NCBI RefSeq assembly: GCF_025725725.1
Contig: NZ_CP107020.1
Location: 2,356,001-2,420,000 of the forward strand
Length of the DNA: 64,000 nt
Source of the DNA: Brachybacterium huguangmaarense
GTDB taxonomy: Bacteria > Actinomycetota > Actinomycetes > Actinomycetales > Dermabacteraceae
Direction of reading: 5' to 3'
In this document: positions 26,729-34,336 of the stretch, piece by piece
Layout of the letters: every line of letters begins with the position of its first letter
Position numbering within the stretch: position 1 is the first letter of the stretch
Translations under genes and position numbers: made by a program
The notes under the pieces: model-generated
What the model was told of the DNA's origin: nothing
Seen by the model: the letters and a program-made list of their open reading frames with translations, nothing else
Databases searched by the model: none

Positions 26729-26753
26729 GGGACTGCTGCACGGAGAGGTGTCA
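26729..26753 (+). repeat. IS3 terminal inverted repeat, orfB end
   Basis: Perfect inverted match to 29298-29322. It abuts the truncated serine recombinase. Confidence 0.9.
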
Positions 26754-26760
26754 GTTGCGG

Positions 26761-27621
26761 TTAAGCCGCCAGGGTGACGGTCGGGTTCATGATGGTCTCG
26801 TATTCGATGGGGGTCAACCGGCCCAGGCGGGCCTGCCGCCGGCGCCGGTGGTAGGTCCGTTCGATCCAGGTGATGATCGCGATGCGCAGCTCATCGCGGG
26901 TTTGCCAGCGGCGGCGGTCCAGGACGTTCTTCTGCAGCAGCGCGAAGAAGGACTCCATCGCTGCGTTATCACCCGCGGCCCCGACCTGGCCCATCGATCC
27001 GAGCAGGTGGTGCTCGTTCAGGGCGTGCACGAATGACCTGGCGCGGAACTGCGATCCCCGGTCCGAGTGGACGATGCAACCGGCCACTTCACCCCGACGC
27101 GTGACCGCGCTGACCAGCGCGTTCACCGCGAGACGAGCCTTCATTCGGGAGTCCATCGAGTAGCCCACGATCCGCCCGGAGAAGACATCCTTGATCGCAC
27201 AGAGATAGAGCTTTCCCTCCTCCGTGGAGTGCTCCGTAATGTCGGTGAGCCAGAGCTCGTTGACGTCATCTGCGGCGAAATCGCGTTTCACGAGGTCCTC
27301 GTGGACCGGCGGACCGGGGCGCTTCCCGTTCTTCCCACGCTTCTTGCCGAAGACCGACCACCACTGGTTGTCGCGGCAGATCCGCCACGCCGTCCGCTCG
27401 CACATCACCTCGCCGGCCGCGTGGGCCTCGACGGTCAGGAACCGCGATCCGAACTCCGGGTCATCCCGGTGGGCGTCGAACAGGGCGTTCGCCCGATACG
27501 CCGCCCGGAGTTCCGAGGCTGTGACCCGGTGTTTCCGCCACCGGTAGTACGGCTGACGGGAGAGCTTCAAGACCCGCAAGGACACCGCGACGGGGATCCC
27601 GTCACCGGCGAGCTCGCTCAC
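26761..27621 (-). CDS. IS3-family transposase OrfB (DDE integrase domain)
   Basis: A 286-residue catalytic subunit. The HTH_21-like N-terminal part (LKLSRQPYYRWRKHR) precedes the rve integrase core with the DDE triad: LWLTDITEH (Asp), CIVHSDRGSQF (Asp) and NAAMESFFALLQKN (Glu). It ends TPIEYETIMNPTVTLAA. The GTG at 27621 is the first start in the frame to the left of the IS110 insertion. In the uninterrupted element this region would be joined in frame to orfA (LPGKGRFYPLVSELA). As it stands, production of the active fusion protein is broken, so the element is probably immobile. Confidence 0.88.
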   Translation of the reverse strand: MSELAGDGIPVAVSLRVLKLSRQPYYRWRKHRVTASELRAAYRANALFDAHRDDPEFGSRFLTVEAHAAGEVMCERTAWRICRDNQWWSVFGKKRGKNGKRPGPPVHEDLVKRDFAADDVNELWLTDITEHSTEEGKLYLCAIKDVFSGRIVGYSMDSRMKARLAVNALVSAVTRRGEVAGCIVHSDRGSQFRARSFVHALNEHHLLGSMGQVGAAGDNAAMESFFALLQKNVLDRRRWQTRDELRIAIITWIERTYHRRRRQARLGRLTPIEYETIMNPTVTLAA

Positions 27622-27641
27622 GAGCGGGTAGAACTGTAATG

Positions 27642-27870
27642 GCCTCTGGCGGGCCTGCGGCCGGCTGGGATGCTGAGCCGTAGCTCGGCCGAGTGACTCC
27701 GGGTAGAACCGACTCGTGAAGATTTCACGATGTCTTCAAAAGGACGTGTCCTCGGCTGAGCTGCGGCTCGGTCTCTCCGCGCAGATGCCTTGATCAGAAG
27801 CCTGTCCGTCCCCAGGGGCGTGACTCATTACAGATGTGACTCTGAGCGACCCGGGCCAGCCCGCTGAAGT
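27642..27870 (+). ncRNA. Candidate IS110 bridge RNA
   Basis: The left end folds into two internal loops in the order known for IS110-family bridge RNAs. Target loop: outer stem 27682-27693/27751-27762 (12 bp, one G-U), inner hairpin 27714-27720/27724-27730. The left guide CGGGTAGAA (27700-27708) is identical to the left flank 27625-27633. The right guide AAAAGGACG (27738-27746) is the reverse complement of the right flank 28957-28965. Donor loop: outer stem 27778-27785/27841-27848 (7 of 8 pairs), short inner hairpin 27807-27820. The right donor guide CATTACAG (27826-27833) is the reverse complement of the element's own left end 27634-27641. A left donor guide is only weakly seen (TGATCAGAA, 27792-27800 region). 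RNA ends are not determined. Confidence 0.75.
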
Positions 27871-27893
27871 GCTGACGACTGGAGGAACTCACC

Positions 27894-28940
27894 ATGGCCA
27901 CCGCTACTGAACGCTACGAGCACGTCGTAGGGATCGATACCCACGCGCGCACTCACACCTATTGCATCATCGAATCCCGGACGGGAGCGGTGGTCGATAC
28001 GAGATCGTTCCCGACTACTGCCCCCGGGATGCAGCGTGCGGTCTCCTGGATTCGACGAAGGACTCACGGGACGCCGGTGCTCGCTGCCGTGGAGGGTACT
28101 TCCTCGTACGGTGCCGGCATCACCACCGCCCTTCTGACCGAGGGGATCGAGGTGGCCGAGATCCGACCTCTCTACCGCCGTTCCCGAGCACGAACAGGCA
28201 AGTCAGACCCCCTGGATGCAGAAGCAGCCGCTCGAACGGCGCTTTCCACGGATGCCGAGAAACTTGCTCAGCCACGTCGCTCTGGTGACCGCGCGGCGCT
28301 CCGCGTGCTGCTGGCGAGCCGGTCACTGATCGATCAGCAGCGCACGGCCAACAAGAACGCACTCACAGCACTCCTGCGCACCACCGACGTCGGAATCGAT
28401 GCGCGCAAACCGCTCACTGACGTGCAGATCTCCACCATCGCGGCCTGGCGGACCGGGCGAGATGAACCATCACAGCGAGTCTTCCGTGAGGAGGCACGAA
28501 GGCTGGCCAAGTCGATCATCGAGCAGACCCGGTCACTTCAGCAGAATCACCAGGCGCTGTCCGTGCTGACCGAGACTCTCGCCCCGGGCCTCCAGGGCAT
28601 CCCGGGGGTCGGCGCGGTCACAGGAGCGATCTTGGTGGCGTCGTACTCACACCACGGACGGGTGCGCTCGGAAGCGGCTTTCGCCGCGCTCGGGGGCATT
28701 GCCCCGTTGCCGGCTTCCTCGGGCAACACCAGTCGCCACCGGCTCTCTCGCTCGGGCGACCGGCAACTCAATCGTGCCGTCGACGTCGTCGTCCGCACGC
28801 GGATGAGCTACGACCCCGACACCTGCGCATATGTTGAGCGTCGGCGCGCGGAAGGACTCTCCAAACGCGAGATCCGACGATGCCTCAAGCGATACGTCTG
28901 CCGGTCCCTCTTTCGGGAGCTTCGGACTCGGATGGCTTGA
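27894..28940 (+). CDS. IS110-family transposase (DEDD recombinase)
   Basis: A 348-residue recombinase that uses a bridge RNA to pair target and donor DNA. The RuvC-like N-terminal domain has the acidic residues Asp15 (GIDTH), Glu67 (AAVEGTSSYG), Asp105 and Asp108 (KSDPLDAEAAA). The C-terminal Tnp domain has PGVGAVTGAILVA and the catalytic-serine segment GGIAPLPASSGNTSRHRL (Ser275/Ser276). The ATG follows GGAGGAACTCACC. The frame is undamaged and the length is normal, so it is probably functional. The stop codon overlaps a TTGACA hexamer. Confidence 0.95.
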   Translation: MATATERYEHVVGIDTHARTHTYCIIESRTGAVVDTRSFPTTAPGMQRAVSWIRRRTHGTPVLAAVEGTSSYGAGITTALLTEGIEVAEIRPLYRRSRARTGKSDPLDAEAAARTALSTDAEKLAQPRRSGDRAALRVLLASRSLIDQQRTANKNALTALLRTTDVGIDARKPLTDVQISTIAAWRTGRDEPSQRVFREEARRLAKSIIEQTRSLQQNHQALSVLTETLAPGLQGIPGVGAVTGAILVASYSHHGRVRSEAAFAALGGIAPLPASSGNTSRHRLSRSGDRQLNRAVDVVVRTRMSYDPDTCAYVERRRAEGLSKREIRRCLKRYVCRSLFRELRTRMA

Positions 28941-28942
28941 CA
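28937..28942 (+). promoter_or_regulatory. TTGACA at the IS110 right end (junction promoter half)
   Basis: A consensus -35 hexamer overlaps the transposase stop codon. In the excised circle it would sit 14 bases before TGTAAT (27635-27640) of the left end, forming a promoter reading into the bridge RNA and transposase. The 14-base spacing is shorter than ideal. Confidence 0.4.
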
Positions 28943-28950
28943 GCAAGGCA

Positions 28951-29252
28951 TAGAAGCGTCCTTTTCCCGGCAGATTCGCCTGTGAGAGGTAGGCGGCCGC
29001 GCGCCGCAGGACCTCGTTCTCCTGCTCCAGCAACCGGATCCTCTTGCGAGCATCACGCAGCTCGGAGGATTCGTCACGGGTCTTGCCGGGACGGGCACCG
29101 TCCTCGACATCCGCTTGGCGCATCCAGTTCGTCAGGCACGACTCGGAGATCCCGAAGTCCTTCGCGATCGCCGAGAGCCTCTGGCCAGGTTCACGGTTCC
29201 TCGCGACTCGCACGACGTCATCACGGAACTCTTGGGGGTAGGGAGCGGGCAT
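28951..29252 (-). pseudogene. IS3-family OrfA, interrupted
   Basis: The N-terminal DNA-binding part of the IS3 transposase: MPAPYPQEFRDDVVRVARNR, a helix-turn-helix (IAKDFGISESCLTNWMRQAD) and a leucine-zipper region (RKRIRLLEQENEVLRRAAAY) ending SQANLPGKGRFY at the IS110 junction. An ATG at 29261 in the same frame is an alternative start. Beyond 28951 the frame runs antisense into the IS110 transposase. Joined across the insertion it continues in the same frame into orfB, giving a reconstructed 389-residue protein. Confidence 0.85.
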
Positions 29253-29297
29253 GGTCCACATCCTTCCCTGCAGCGCTCTGAGGCACCACAGATGATG

Positions 29298-29322
29298 TGA
29301 CACCTCTCCGTGCAGCAGTCCC
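29298..29322 (-). repeat. IS3 terminal inverted repeat, orfA end
   Basis: Perfect inverted match to 26729-26753. It abuts the truncated HNH gene. Confidence 0.9.
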
Positions 29323-29877
29323 GCGGGGTGGGACGAACACCCTGACGCCACGATGAACGCGACCATGAGACGGCTGTATACACACCCCATGACGGGTGAG
29401 CTGGTGGCGATGGACTCGCGCGCCAGGGCGTTCCCGGCGCCGTTGGAGCAGATGGTGCGGTGGAGGGAGTCGACGTGTGCGAGTCCGTGGTGCAACGCGA
29501 CCGTCCGCCACATCGACCACGTCGCTCCACACGCTCACGGTGGAGCCACGTCTTATGCGAACGCGCAGGGACTCTGCGTCCGCTGCAACCTGCTCAAGGA
29601 CCACGCCGGGTGGATCGTCACGCCGACCCGCGACGACGACGGTGCACCCGCCGTGACCTGGGTCAGCCCCGGCGGTGCGACCACCACCTGCCACCTCACA
29701 CCACTCGGACCCCGCGGTCCTGACGAGACCCACAGAGACCAGGAGGCCGCCGGCGCGCGAATGAACCGTGGAGGCGTCAACCCCGGAGACGGCACCGACG
29801 ACACCGGTGCTTCCCGAGGATGCAGCGACGCCGGCGACGAGGACGGCACCGAGAGCAGCTCATCGCCCGACCCCTAG
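29323..29877 (+). pseudogene. DUF222/HNH endonuclease protein, C-terminal fragment
   Basis: The frame opens at the IS3 boundary and reads DATMNATMRRLYTHPMTGELVAM, then the HNH nuclease motif: RWRESTCASPWCNATVRHIDHVAPHAHGG and LCVRCNLLKDHAGW, with the His-Asn-His residues and two CxxC-like pairs. The N-terminal DUF222 part of these actinobacterial proteins is absent, removed at the IS3 junction. ATG codons at 29353 and 29368 could allow translation of the fragment, but no ribosome-binding site is evident. Such HNH proteins are frequent repeat-like genes in Micrococcales; their role is unclear. Confidence 0.8.
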
Positions 29878-29905
29878 AGGGCGGCACCTCCGAGCCGACG
29901 GCAGA

Positions 29906-30009
29906 GCTGCCGACACCGCTCCGGTCCACAAAGCTGTTGCCAGCAACGCCGCTGCCCACCGCTGTGATCCGCCGCTGCCGACAACGCTCCAGTCCACAAC
30001 ACCGCTGCC
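29906..30009 (+). repeat. Imperfect 36-base direct repeat
   Basis: GCTGCCGACACCGCTCC at 29906 and GCTGCCGACAACGCTCC at 29974 begin two copies about 68 bases apart with several mismatches towards their ends. They lie in a 213-base stretch between the HNH fragment and the EamA remnant in which I see no gene. Confidence 0.4.
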
Positions 30010-30090
30010 ACCGCCGCCGCCCGGCATCGACACCAGTCGGCGACAAGCGAGCTTTCGCCACTCCGGCGCGGTCACCGGGCGGCGGAACGG

Positions 30091-30387
30091 TCACACCACC
30101 TCGTGCTCGAGCTCCGCGCGCTCAGCTCGTGCGACCTCGGGCCCCGTCGTCACCTGCGCCCGAGCCCGCCCGAGCCGCGGAAGAGCGGTCGCACCGATCA
30201 GGACCCCGGCCACGATGAGGCCTGCCCCGAGCAGCTCGCCGCGACGGACGGTCTCGCCCAGGAGCGCCCAGGCCGCGGACATGCCGAAGACCGGCACCAG
30301 CAGCGAGAACGGGGCGACCAGGCCGGCGGGGTGCCGCGAGATCAGCCACGTCCAGATCCCGGAGCCGGCCAGGAGAGCGATGACCAC
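30091..30387 (-). pseudogene. EamA-family exporter, C-terminal remnant
   Basis: The remnant VVIALLAGSGIWTWLISRHPAG...LLGETVRRGELLGAGLIVAGVLIG corresponds to the last three or four helices of a ten-helix drug/metabolite transporter. The N-terminal six or seven helices are missing; the frame continues only about 10 residues (AGDGALYT) into the LysR gene. In relatives a divergent lysR-eamA pair is common, so a deletion probably removed most of the transporter together with the intergenic promoter region. Confidence 0.7.
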
Positions 30388-30395
30388 GGTGTACA

Positions 30396-31298
30396 GTGCG
30401 CCATCTCCAGCTGCTGCGCGAACTGGCCGAGCGCGGCAGCGTCACGGCGGTCGCGGCGGCGACGCATCGCACCGTCTCCGCCGTCTCCCAGCAGCTGCGC
30501 ACGGCCCAGCGCGATGCCGGCATGCGTCTGGTCGAGCCCCACGGGCGCGGAGTGCGGCTCACCGAGGCGGGACAGCTGCTCGCGCAGGGCGGCGCGGAGG
30601 TCGAGTCGGCGCTCGCGGTCGTCCAGGCCCGCTGGGACGCCTATCGGGACGACCCCGGTGGACGGGTCGGCCTGATCGCGTTCCCGAGCGCTGCGATCTG
30701 GCTGTTCCCGCCCGTGCTCGACGCGGCCCGGTCCGCCGGCTTCGACCTGCACCTGACGGATCTCGATCCCGCCGAGTCCGAGTTCGCGGGCCTCACGGCC
30801 GACGCCGACATCGTGATCGGGCACAGTCTCCACCGTGCCCGCCCCCTCGGCACCGAACGGCTCGCGGTGCGGGAGCTGACGGCCGAGCCGCTCGACATCG
30901 CGATGTCCCGTGCACATCCCCTGGCCGCACGGCCCAGCGTGCGCGCCGAGGACGTCGCCGACGCCACCTGGATCGGTGTTCCCGAGGGCTACCCCTTCGA
31001 CACCGTGCTCACGTCGATCGCCGCCCAGGTGGGCAGACCGCTCGACGTGGTCCAGCGGATGCGGGACAACCGTCTGATCGAGACGCTCGTCGCCTCGAGC
31101 GGACACCTCGCCGTCCTCCCGCGCTTCACGACCCGCGCCAACGAGGAGATCGCGCTCCGGCCGATCCTCGACGTGGACGCGCATCGCTTCATGTCCGCGA
31201 TCATGCGCCCGGACCGTGACCAGCGCCGCGCCGTCCGCACCGTGCTCGCCGCGATCACGGCGGCCGCGCGGGCCCAGGACCGCGGCGACGTGGGGTGA
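30396..31298 (+). CDS. LysR-family transcriptional regulator
   Basis: A 300-residue protein with an N-terminal winged helix (MRHLQLLRELAERGSVTAVA, TVSAVSQQLRTAQRDAG) and a periplasmic-binding-protein-like effector domain from about residue 88 (GRVGLIAFPSAAIWLFPPVL). The GTG at 30396 gives an N-terminus a few residues shorter than usual, and the normal upstream region is gone because of the neighbouring deletion. Regulators of this subgroup often control an adjacent EamA exporter, here reduced to a remnant. It may therefore be an orphan regulator. Confidence 0.85.
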   Translation: MRHLQLLRELAERGSVTAVAAATHRTVSAVSQQLRTAQRDAGMRLVEPHGRGVRLTEAGQLLAQGGAEVESALAVVQARWDAYRDDPGGRVGLIAFPSAAIWLFPPVLDAARSAGFDLHLTDLDPAESEFAGLTADADIVIGHSLHRARPLGTERLAVRELTAEPLDIAMSRAHPLAARPSVRAEDVADATWIGVPEGYPFDTVLTSIAAQVGRPLDVVQRMRDNRLIETLVASSGHLAVLPRFTTRANEEIALRPILDVDAHRFMSAIMRPDRDQRRAVRTVLAAITAAARAQDRGDVG

Positions 31299-31390
31299 CG
31301 CCCCGCGACACGACGAGCGGCTCGACCGGCTGTCGGGCCTGCCCGTTGCCGACACCCGCCTCGCCGACGCCGACACCCGCCGACACGACG

Positions 31391-32269
31391 TCACTCTCCG
31401 GGCGTGCCCCGCACACACTGCGGACGCCTCAGGTCCGTCCAGGTGCCCACGTCACATCGCCCGTCGTCGGTGCTCCCCGCGCTCACGACCGTTCCGTCGG
31501 CGCGCACCCCGAGCGTGTGCGCGGAGCCGGCCGCGACCGCGACGACGTCCTCCCAGGCGCCGACCTCGCACTGCCCGTGGCTCGAGTCGCCGACGGCGAG
31601 GACCCGGCCCGTCGCGGTGAGGCCGATGGTGTGGGAGCTGCCCGCGGCGACCTGGACCACGTCGCGCCACCGGTCGACCTCGCACGCTCCCGTCTGCCGG
31701 GCGCCCGTGGCGACCACCCGGCCGTCCGCGCGCAGACCGACCGTGTGGAGGTGCCCGGCCGAGACCGCGACGATGTCCCGCCATCCCTCCACCGCGCACT
31801 GCCCCCGCACGCCGGTGCCGGCCGCCACCGCCCTGCCGTCGTCGGTGGCTCCCACGGTGTGCCAGTCGCCGCCCGCGATCGCCACGATGCGGCGCCACGC
31901 GGGCACGTCGCACGCGCCGTCTGCGGCGCGCCCCGCCGCGAGCACCCTCCCGTCCTCGAGCAGGCCCAGGGAGCGGCGCCAGCCCGCCGCGATCGCGACG
32001 ACATCGCGCCATCCGTCGACGTCGCACTGCCCGTCGTCGTTCCATCCCGTCGCCAGGACGCGCCCGTCGGCCCGCAGACCGAGGGTGTGGGATCTGCCCG
32101 TGTTCCTCGCGGTGTGCACGGAGCCCGCCGCAACGGCGACGACCCGCGCCCACGAGCCCACCCGGCGTTCCCCGGCGCCGTCCGCGCCGGCCGCGAGCAC
32201 CGTGCCGTCGCGGCGCACCCCGACCGAGTGGCGGCGCCCCGCCGCCACGACCGTGCTCTGCTGACGCAT
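31391..32269 (-). CDS. RCC1-repeat beta-propeller protein
   Basis: A 292-residue protein made almost entirely of about seven RCC1-type repeats of roughly 40 residues, each with the pattern HTVGLRADGRVVATG...GQCxVxxWRDVVAVAAG. The Cys in each GQCDV segment and the Trp after it recur regularly. No signal peptide is evident, so it is probably cytoplasmic. The ATG at 32269 has GGGGAGG upstream. RCC1 propellers act in protein binding; bacterial examples are mostly uncharacterised, so the role is unknown. The neighbours suggest no pathway. Confidence 0.8.
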   Translation of the reverse strand: MRQQSTVVAAGRRHSVGVRRDGTVLAAGADGAGERRVGSWARVVAVAAGSVHTARNTGRSHTLGLRADGRVLATGWNDDGQCDVDGWRDVVAIAAGWRRSLGLLEDGRVLAAGRAADGACDVPAWRRIVAIAGGDWHTVGATDDGRAVAAGTGVRGQCAVEGWRDIVAVSAGHLHTVGLRADGRVVATGARQTGACEVDRWRDVVQVAAGSSHTIGLTATGRVLAVGDSSHGQCEVGAWEDVVAVAAGSAHTLGVRADGTVVSAGSTDDGRCDVGTWTDLRRPQCVRGTPGE

Positions 32270-32325
32270 GGTGCCTCCCCGTCCCCGAACTGGGAGATCC
32301 ACGATAGCCACGGCACACTGGAGCC

Positions 32326-33288
32326 ATGACAGATCTGCACGACCCCCGCGTCGCCGTCTATCTCGACTTCGACAACATCGTCATGTCCTGGTACGACCGC
32401 GTCCACGGCCGCAACGCCTACAGCCGCGACCGCCAGCGCATCATGGACGACGTCAGCGAGCCCGAGATCGCCGAGCGGCTCGAACGGGCCACCGTCGACG
32501 TCGGCGCGATCATCGACTACGCCGCCTCCTTCGGCTCCCTCATGCTCACCCGCGCCTACGCCGACTGGTCCTCCCCGGTCAACGCCGAGTACCGCTCGCA
32601 GCTGGTCGCGCGCGCCGTCGACCTCGTCCAGCTGTTCCCGGCCGCCGCCTACGCGAAGAACGGCGCCGACATCCGCCTCGCGGTCGACACAGTCGAGGAC
32701 ATGTTCCGCATCCCCGACCTCACGCACGTCGTGATCGTCGCGGGCGACTCGGACTACGTGCCGCTCGCCCAGCGCTGCCGACGCCTCGGCCGGTACGTCA
32801 TCGGCATGGGCGTCGCCGGCTCCACGGCGCGCTCCCTTGCCGCCGCGTGCGACGAGTTCGGCTCCTACGAGACCCTGCCGGGCGTCACCGCGCCCGAGCC
32901 GGCGGCCAAGTCCCGGGGGCGTCGCGGGCACGGCTCCGCCGCCAAGGAGCGGACCCCCGAGCCCGTCGTCGAGTCGATGGAGACGCCGGGCGCCGGCATC
33001 GAGGAGGCGGCCGACGACCCGCAGGAGCAGGCGACCCGTCTGCTCGAGCGGGCGCTGCGCCTGAGCGACCCGGGCGACGCCGAGTGGCTGCACAGCTCGG
33101 CGGTCAAGACGTACATGCGCCGCATGGACCCCTCGTTCAGCGAGAAGACCCTCGGCTTCCGCTCGTTCTCGGACTTCCTCAAGGCCAACGACGACATCGC
33201 CGAGCTCGAGGAGACGGGCCACGAGCGCCTCGTGCGGCCGCGTGCGACCGGGAACGAGGAGCAGGCGCGCGCCACCTCCCGCCGTTAG
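32326..33288 (+). CDS. NYN-domain (LabA/DUF88-type) protein with OST-HTH-like C-terminus
   Basis: A 320-residue putative ribonuclease. The NYN/PIN-like domain (about 8-180) begins RVAVYLDFDNIV with acidic Asp14 and Asp16, and contains KNGADIRLAVDTVED and VIVAGDSDYVPLAQ. These provide the metal-binding Asp set of the fold. The C-terminal region (about 235-300; AVKTYMRRMDPSFSEKTLGFRSFSDFLK) matches the OST-HTH/LOTUS pattern, which binds RNA. The two domains are joined by a charged linker. An RNA-processing or decay role is likely from domain knowledge; the substrate is unknown. Confidence 0.85.
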   Translation: MTDLHDPRVAVYLDFDNIVMSWYDRVHGRNAYSRDRQRIMDDVSEPEIAERLERATVDVGAIIDYAASFGSLMLTRAYADWSSPVNAEYRSQLVARAVDLVQLFPAAAYAKNGADIRLAVDTVEDMFRIPDLTHVVIVAGDSDYVPLAQRCRRLGRYVIGMGVAGSTARSLAAACDEFGSYETLPGVTAPEPAAKSRGRRGHGSAAKERTPEPVVESMETPGAGIEEAADDPQEQATRLLERALRLSDPGDAEWLHSSAVKTYMRRMDPSFSEKTLGFRSFSDFLKANDDIAELEETGHERLVRPRATGNEEQARATSRR

Positions 33289-33433
33289 GCGATCCCGAGC
33301 GGCGCGACCTTCGCCCCGCCTCGTCCGTCCGTCACATCGCCGAGCTCCGCGAGCACCGGACCACGACATCCCCGGTGCGGCGGGAACGGCGCCTGGCTCT
33401 GACTGCGATGCCTGGGGGGAAGCTGGTGCCCGC

Positions 33434-34336
33434 TCACCCGCCGTCCGCGGAGACCGGGACGGCGGGATCGAGCGACGGTGCCGGGCCCCGACGGCTGCCG
33501 CGCTGGGCTGCGGCCCCCGCGAGCACGACGAGGGCGATGCCGCCGAGCTGCACGAAGTGCGGCGCCTGCCCCAGGACCACAAGGCCGACGAGCACGCCGA
33601 AGCCCGGCTCGATCGCCAGCAGGGTGCCGAAGGCCGTGTGGTTCATGCGCCGCAGCGCGAGCATCTCGAGCCCGAAGGAGATCACCGGCGTGAGCAGCGC
33701 GATCCCCGCCGCCGCGAACAGCACCCCGGCGCTGAGGTGGCCGCCGACCACCTGGGGGAGACCGATGATCCCCGTGAACACCGCGGCGATCGGAATCGTG
33801 AGCGACAGCCCGCTGATCCCCGAGAAACGGTCCCCGATGCGCTGGGTGAACACGTTGTAGAGCCCCCAGCAGGCCCCGGAGGCGAGAGCGAAGACGACGC
33901 CGACGAGGTCGATCTCCCCGTGCCACGGCTCGGTCATCAGCACCACTCCGACGAGCGCGAGCGCGGGCCAGGCGAGGGCGCCGAGCCGTCTGCCGGCGAT
34001 CCCGGCCACGGTCAGCGGACCGAGGAACTCGATGGCCACCGCGGTGCCGAGCGGGATGCGGCCGATCGCGACCAGGAAGAACACCGACATGAAGCCCGTG
34101 GCGAGTCCGAGGATGAGCAGCGCCGGCAGGTCCTTCAGACGGACCGACGACAGGCGCGGCCGCGCCACGAGCCAAAGGAGGAGCGTGCCGAAGCACATGC
34201 GCAGCCACGCCGTGCCCGCCGTGCCCACGGCGTCGATAAGGCCGACCGAGAGCGCGTTGGAGAGCTGGACCCCGAGCATCGCCCCGATCGCCATGGGCCA
34301 CGCGGGCATGCGCGCGAGCACGTCGCCACCGATCAC
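33434..34336 (-). CDS. EamA-family transporter (RhtA-like exporter)
   Basis: A 300-residue membrane protein with ten predicted helices in two EamA repeats (second repeat from about residue 150: ACWGLYNVFTQRIGDRFSG). RhtA-type homoserine/threonine exporters share the segments VAIEFLGPLTVA and FGTLLAIEPGFGVLVG. The GTG at 34336 overlaps the stop of the B3/4-domain gene (GTGA). It is last in a three-gene operon with an XRE-cupin regulator, so export of an amino acid or related metabolite under that regulator is plausible. The substrate is not determined. Confidence 0.85.
   Translation of the reverse strand: MIGGDVLARMPAWPMAIGAMLGVQLSNALSVGLIDAVGTAGTAWLRMCFGTLLLWLVARPRLSSVRLKDLPALLILGLATGFMSVFFLVAIGRIPLGTAVAIEFLGPLTVAGIAGRRLGALAWPALALVGVVLMTEPWHGEIDLVGVVFALASGACWGLYNVFTQRIGDRFSGISGLSLTIPIAAVFTGIIGLPQVVGGHLSAGVLFAAAGIALLTPVISFGLEMLALRRMNHTAFGTLLAIEPGFGVLVGLVVLGQAPHFVQLGGIALVVLAGAAAQRGSRRGPAPSLDPAVPVSADGG

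Larger units (their letters stand above)
27634..28955 (+). mobile_element. IS110-family insertion sequence, intact, nested in the IS3 element
   Basis: About 1322 bp, with a 260-base non-coding left end, the transposase (27894-28940) and a 15-base right end. TAGAA occurs at both junctions (27629-27633 and 28951-28955), so the exact boundary may shift by up to 5 bases. Collapsing one copy restores the IS3 orfA-orfB reading frame exactly, which fixes the insertion point. There are no terminal inverted repeats, as expected for IS110. The left end contains a bridge-RNA candidate (separate entry). Confidence 0.88.
26729..29322 (-). mobile_element. IS3-family insertion sequence, disrupted by IS110
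   Basis: The ends are 26729-26753 and 29298-29322, a 25-bp inverted repeat beginning GGGACTGCTGCACGG (24 of these bases are unambiguous). Inside are orfB (26761-27621) and the orfA part (28951-29252), both on the minus strand and separated by an IS110-family element. Removing that element leaves about 1.27 kb, normal for the family. Flanks are CAG on the left and GCG on the right, so no target duplication remains; both neighbouring genes have lost their N-terminal halves. This suggests a deletion mediated by the element. Confidence 0.88.

Noticed and set aside
26729..29322. Composite transposon formed by two IS elements
   Set aside because: The IS110 element lies inside the IS3 element, and there is only one copy of each, so this is nesting and not a composite transposon.
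31391..32311. DNA repeat array
   Set aside because: The periodicity reflects RCC1 protein repeats; the nucleotide sequence varies too much for a DNA repeat element.
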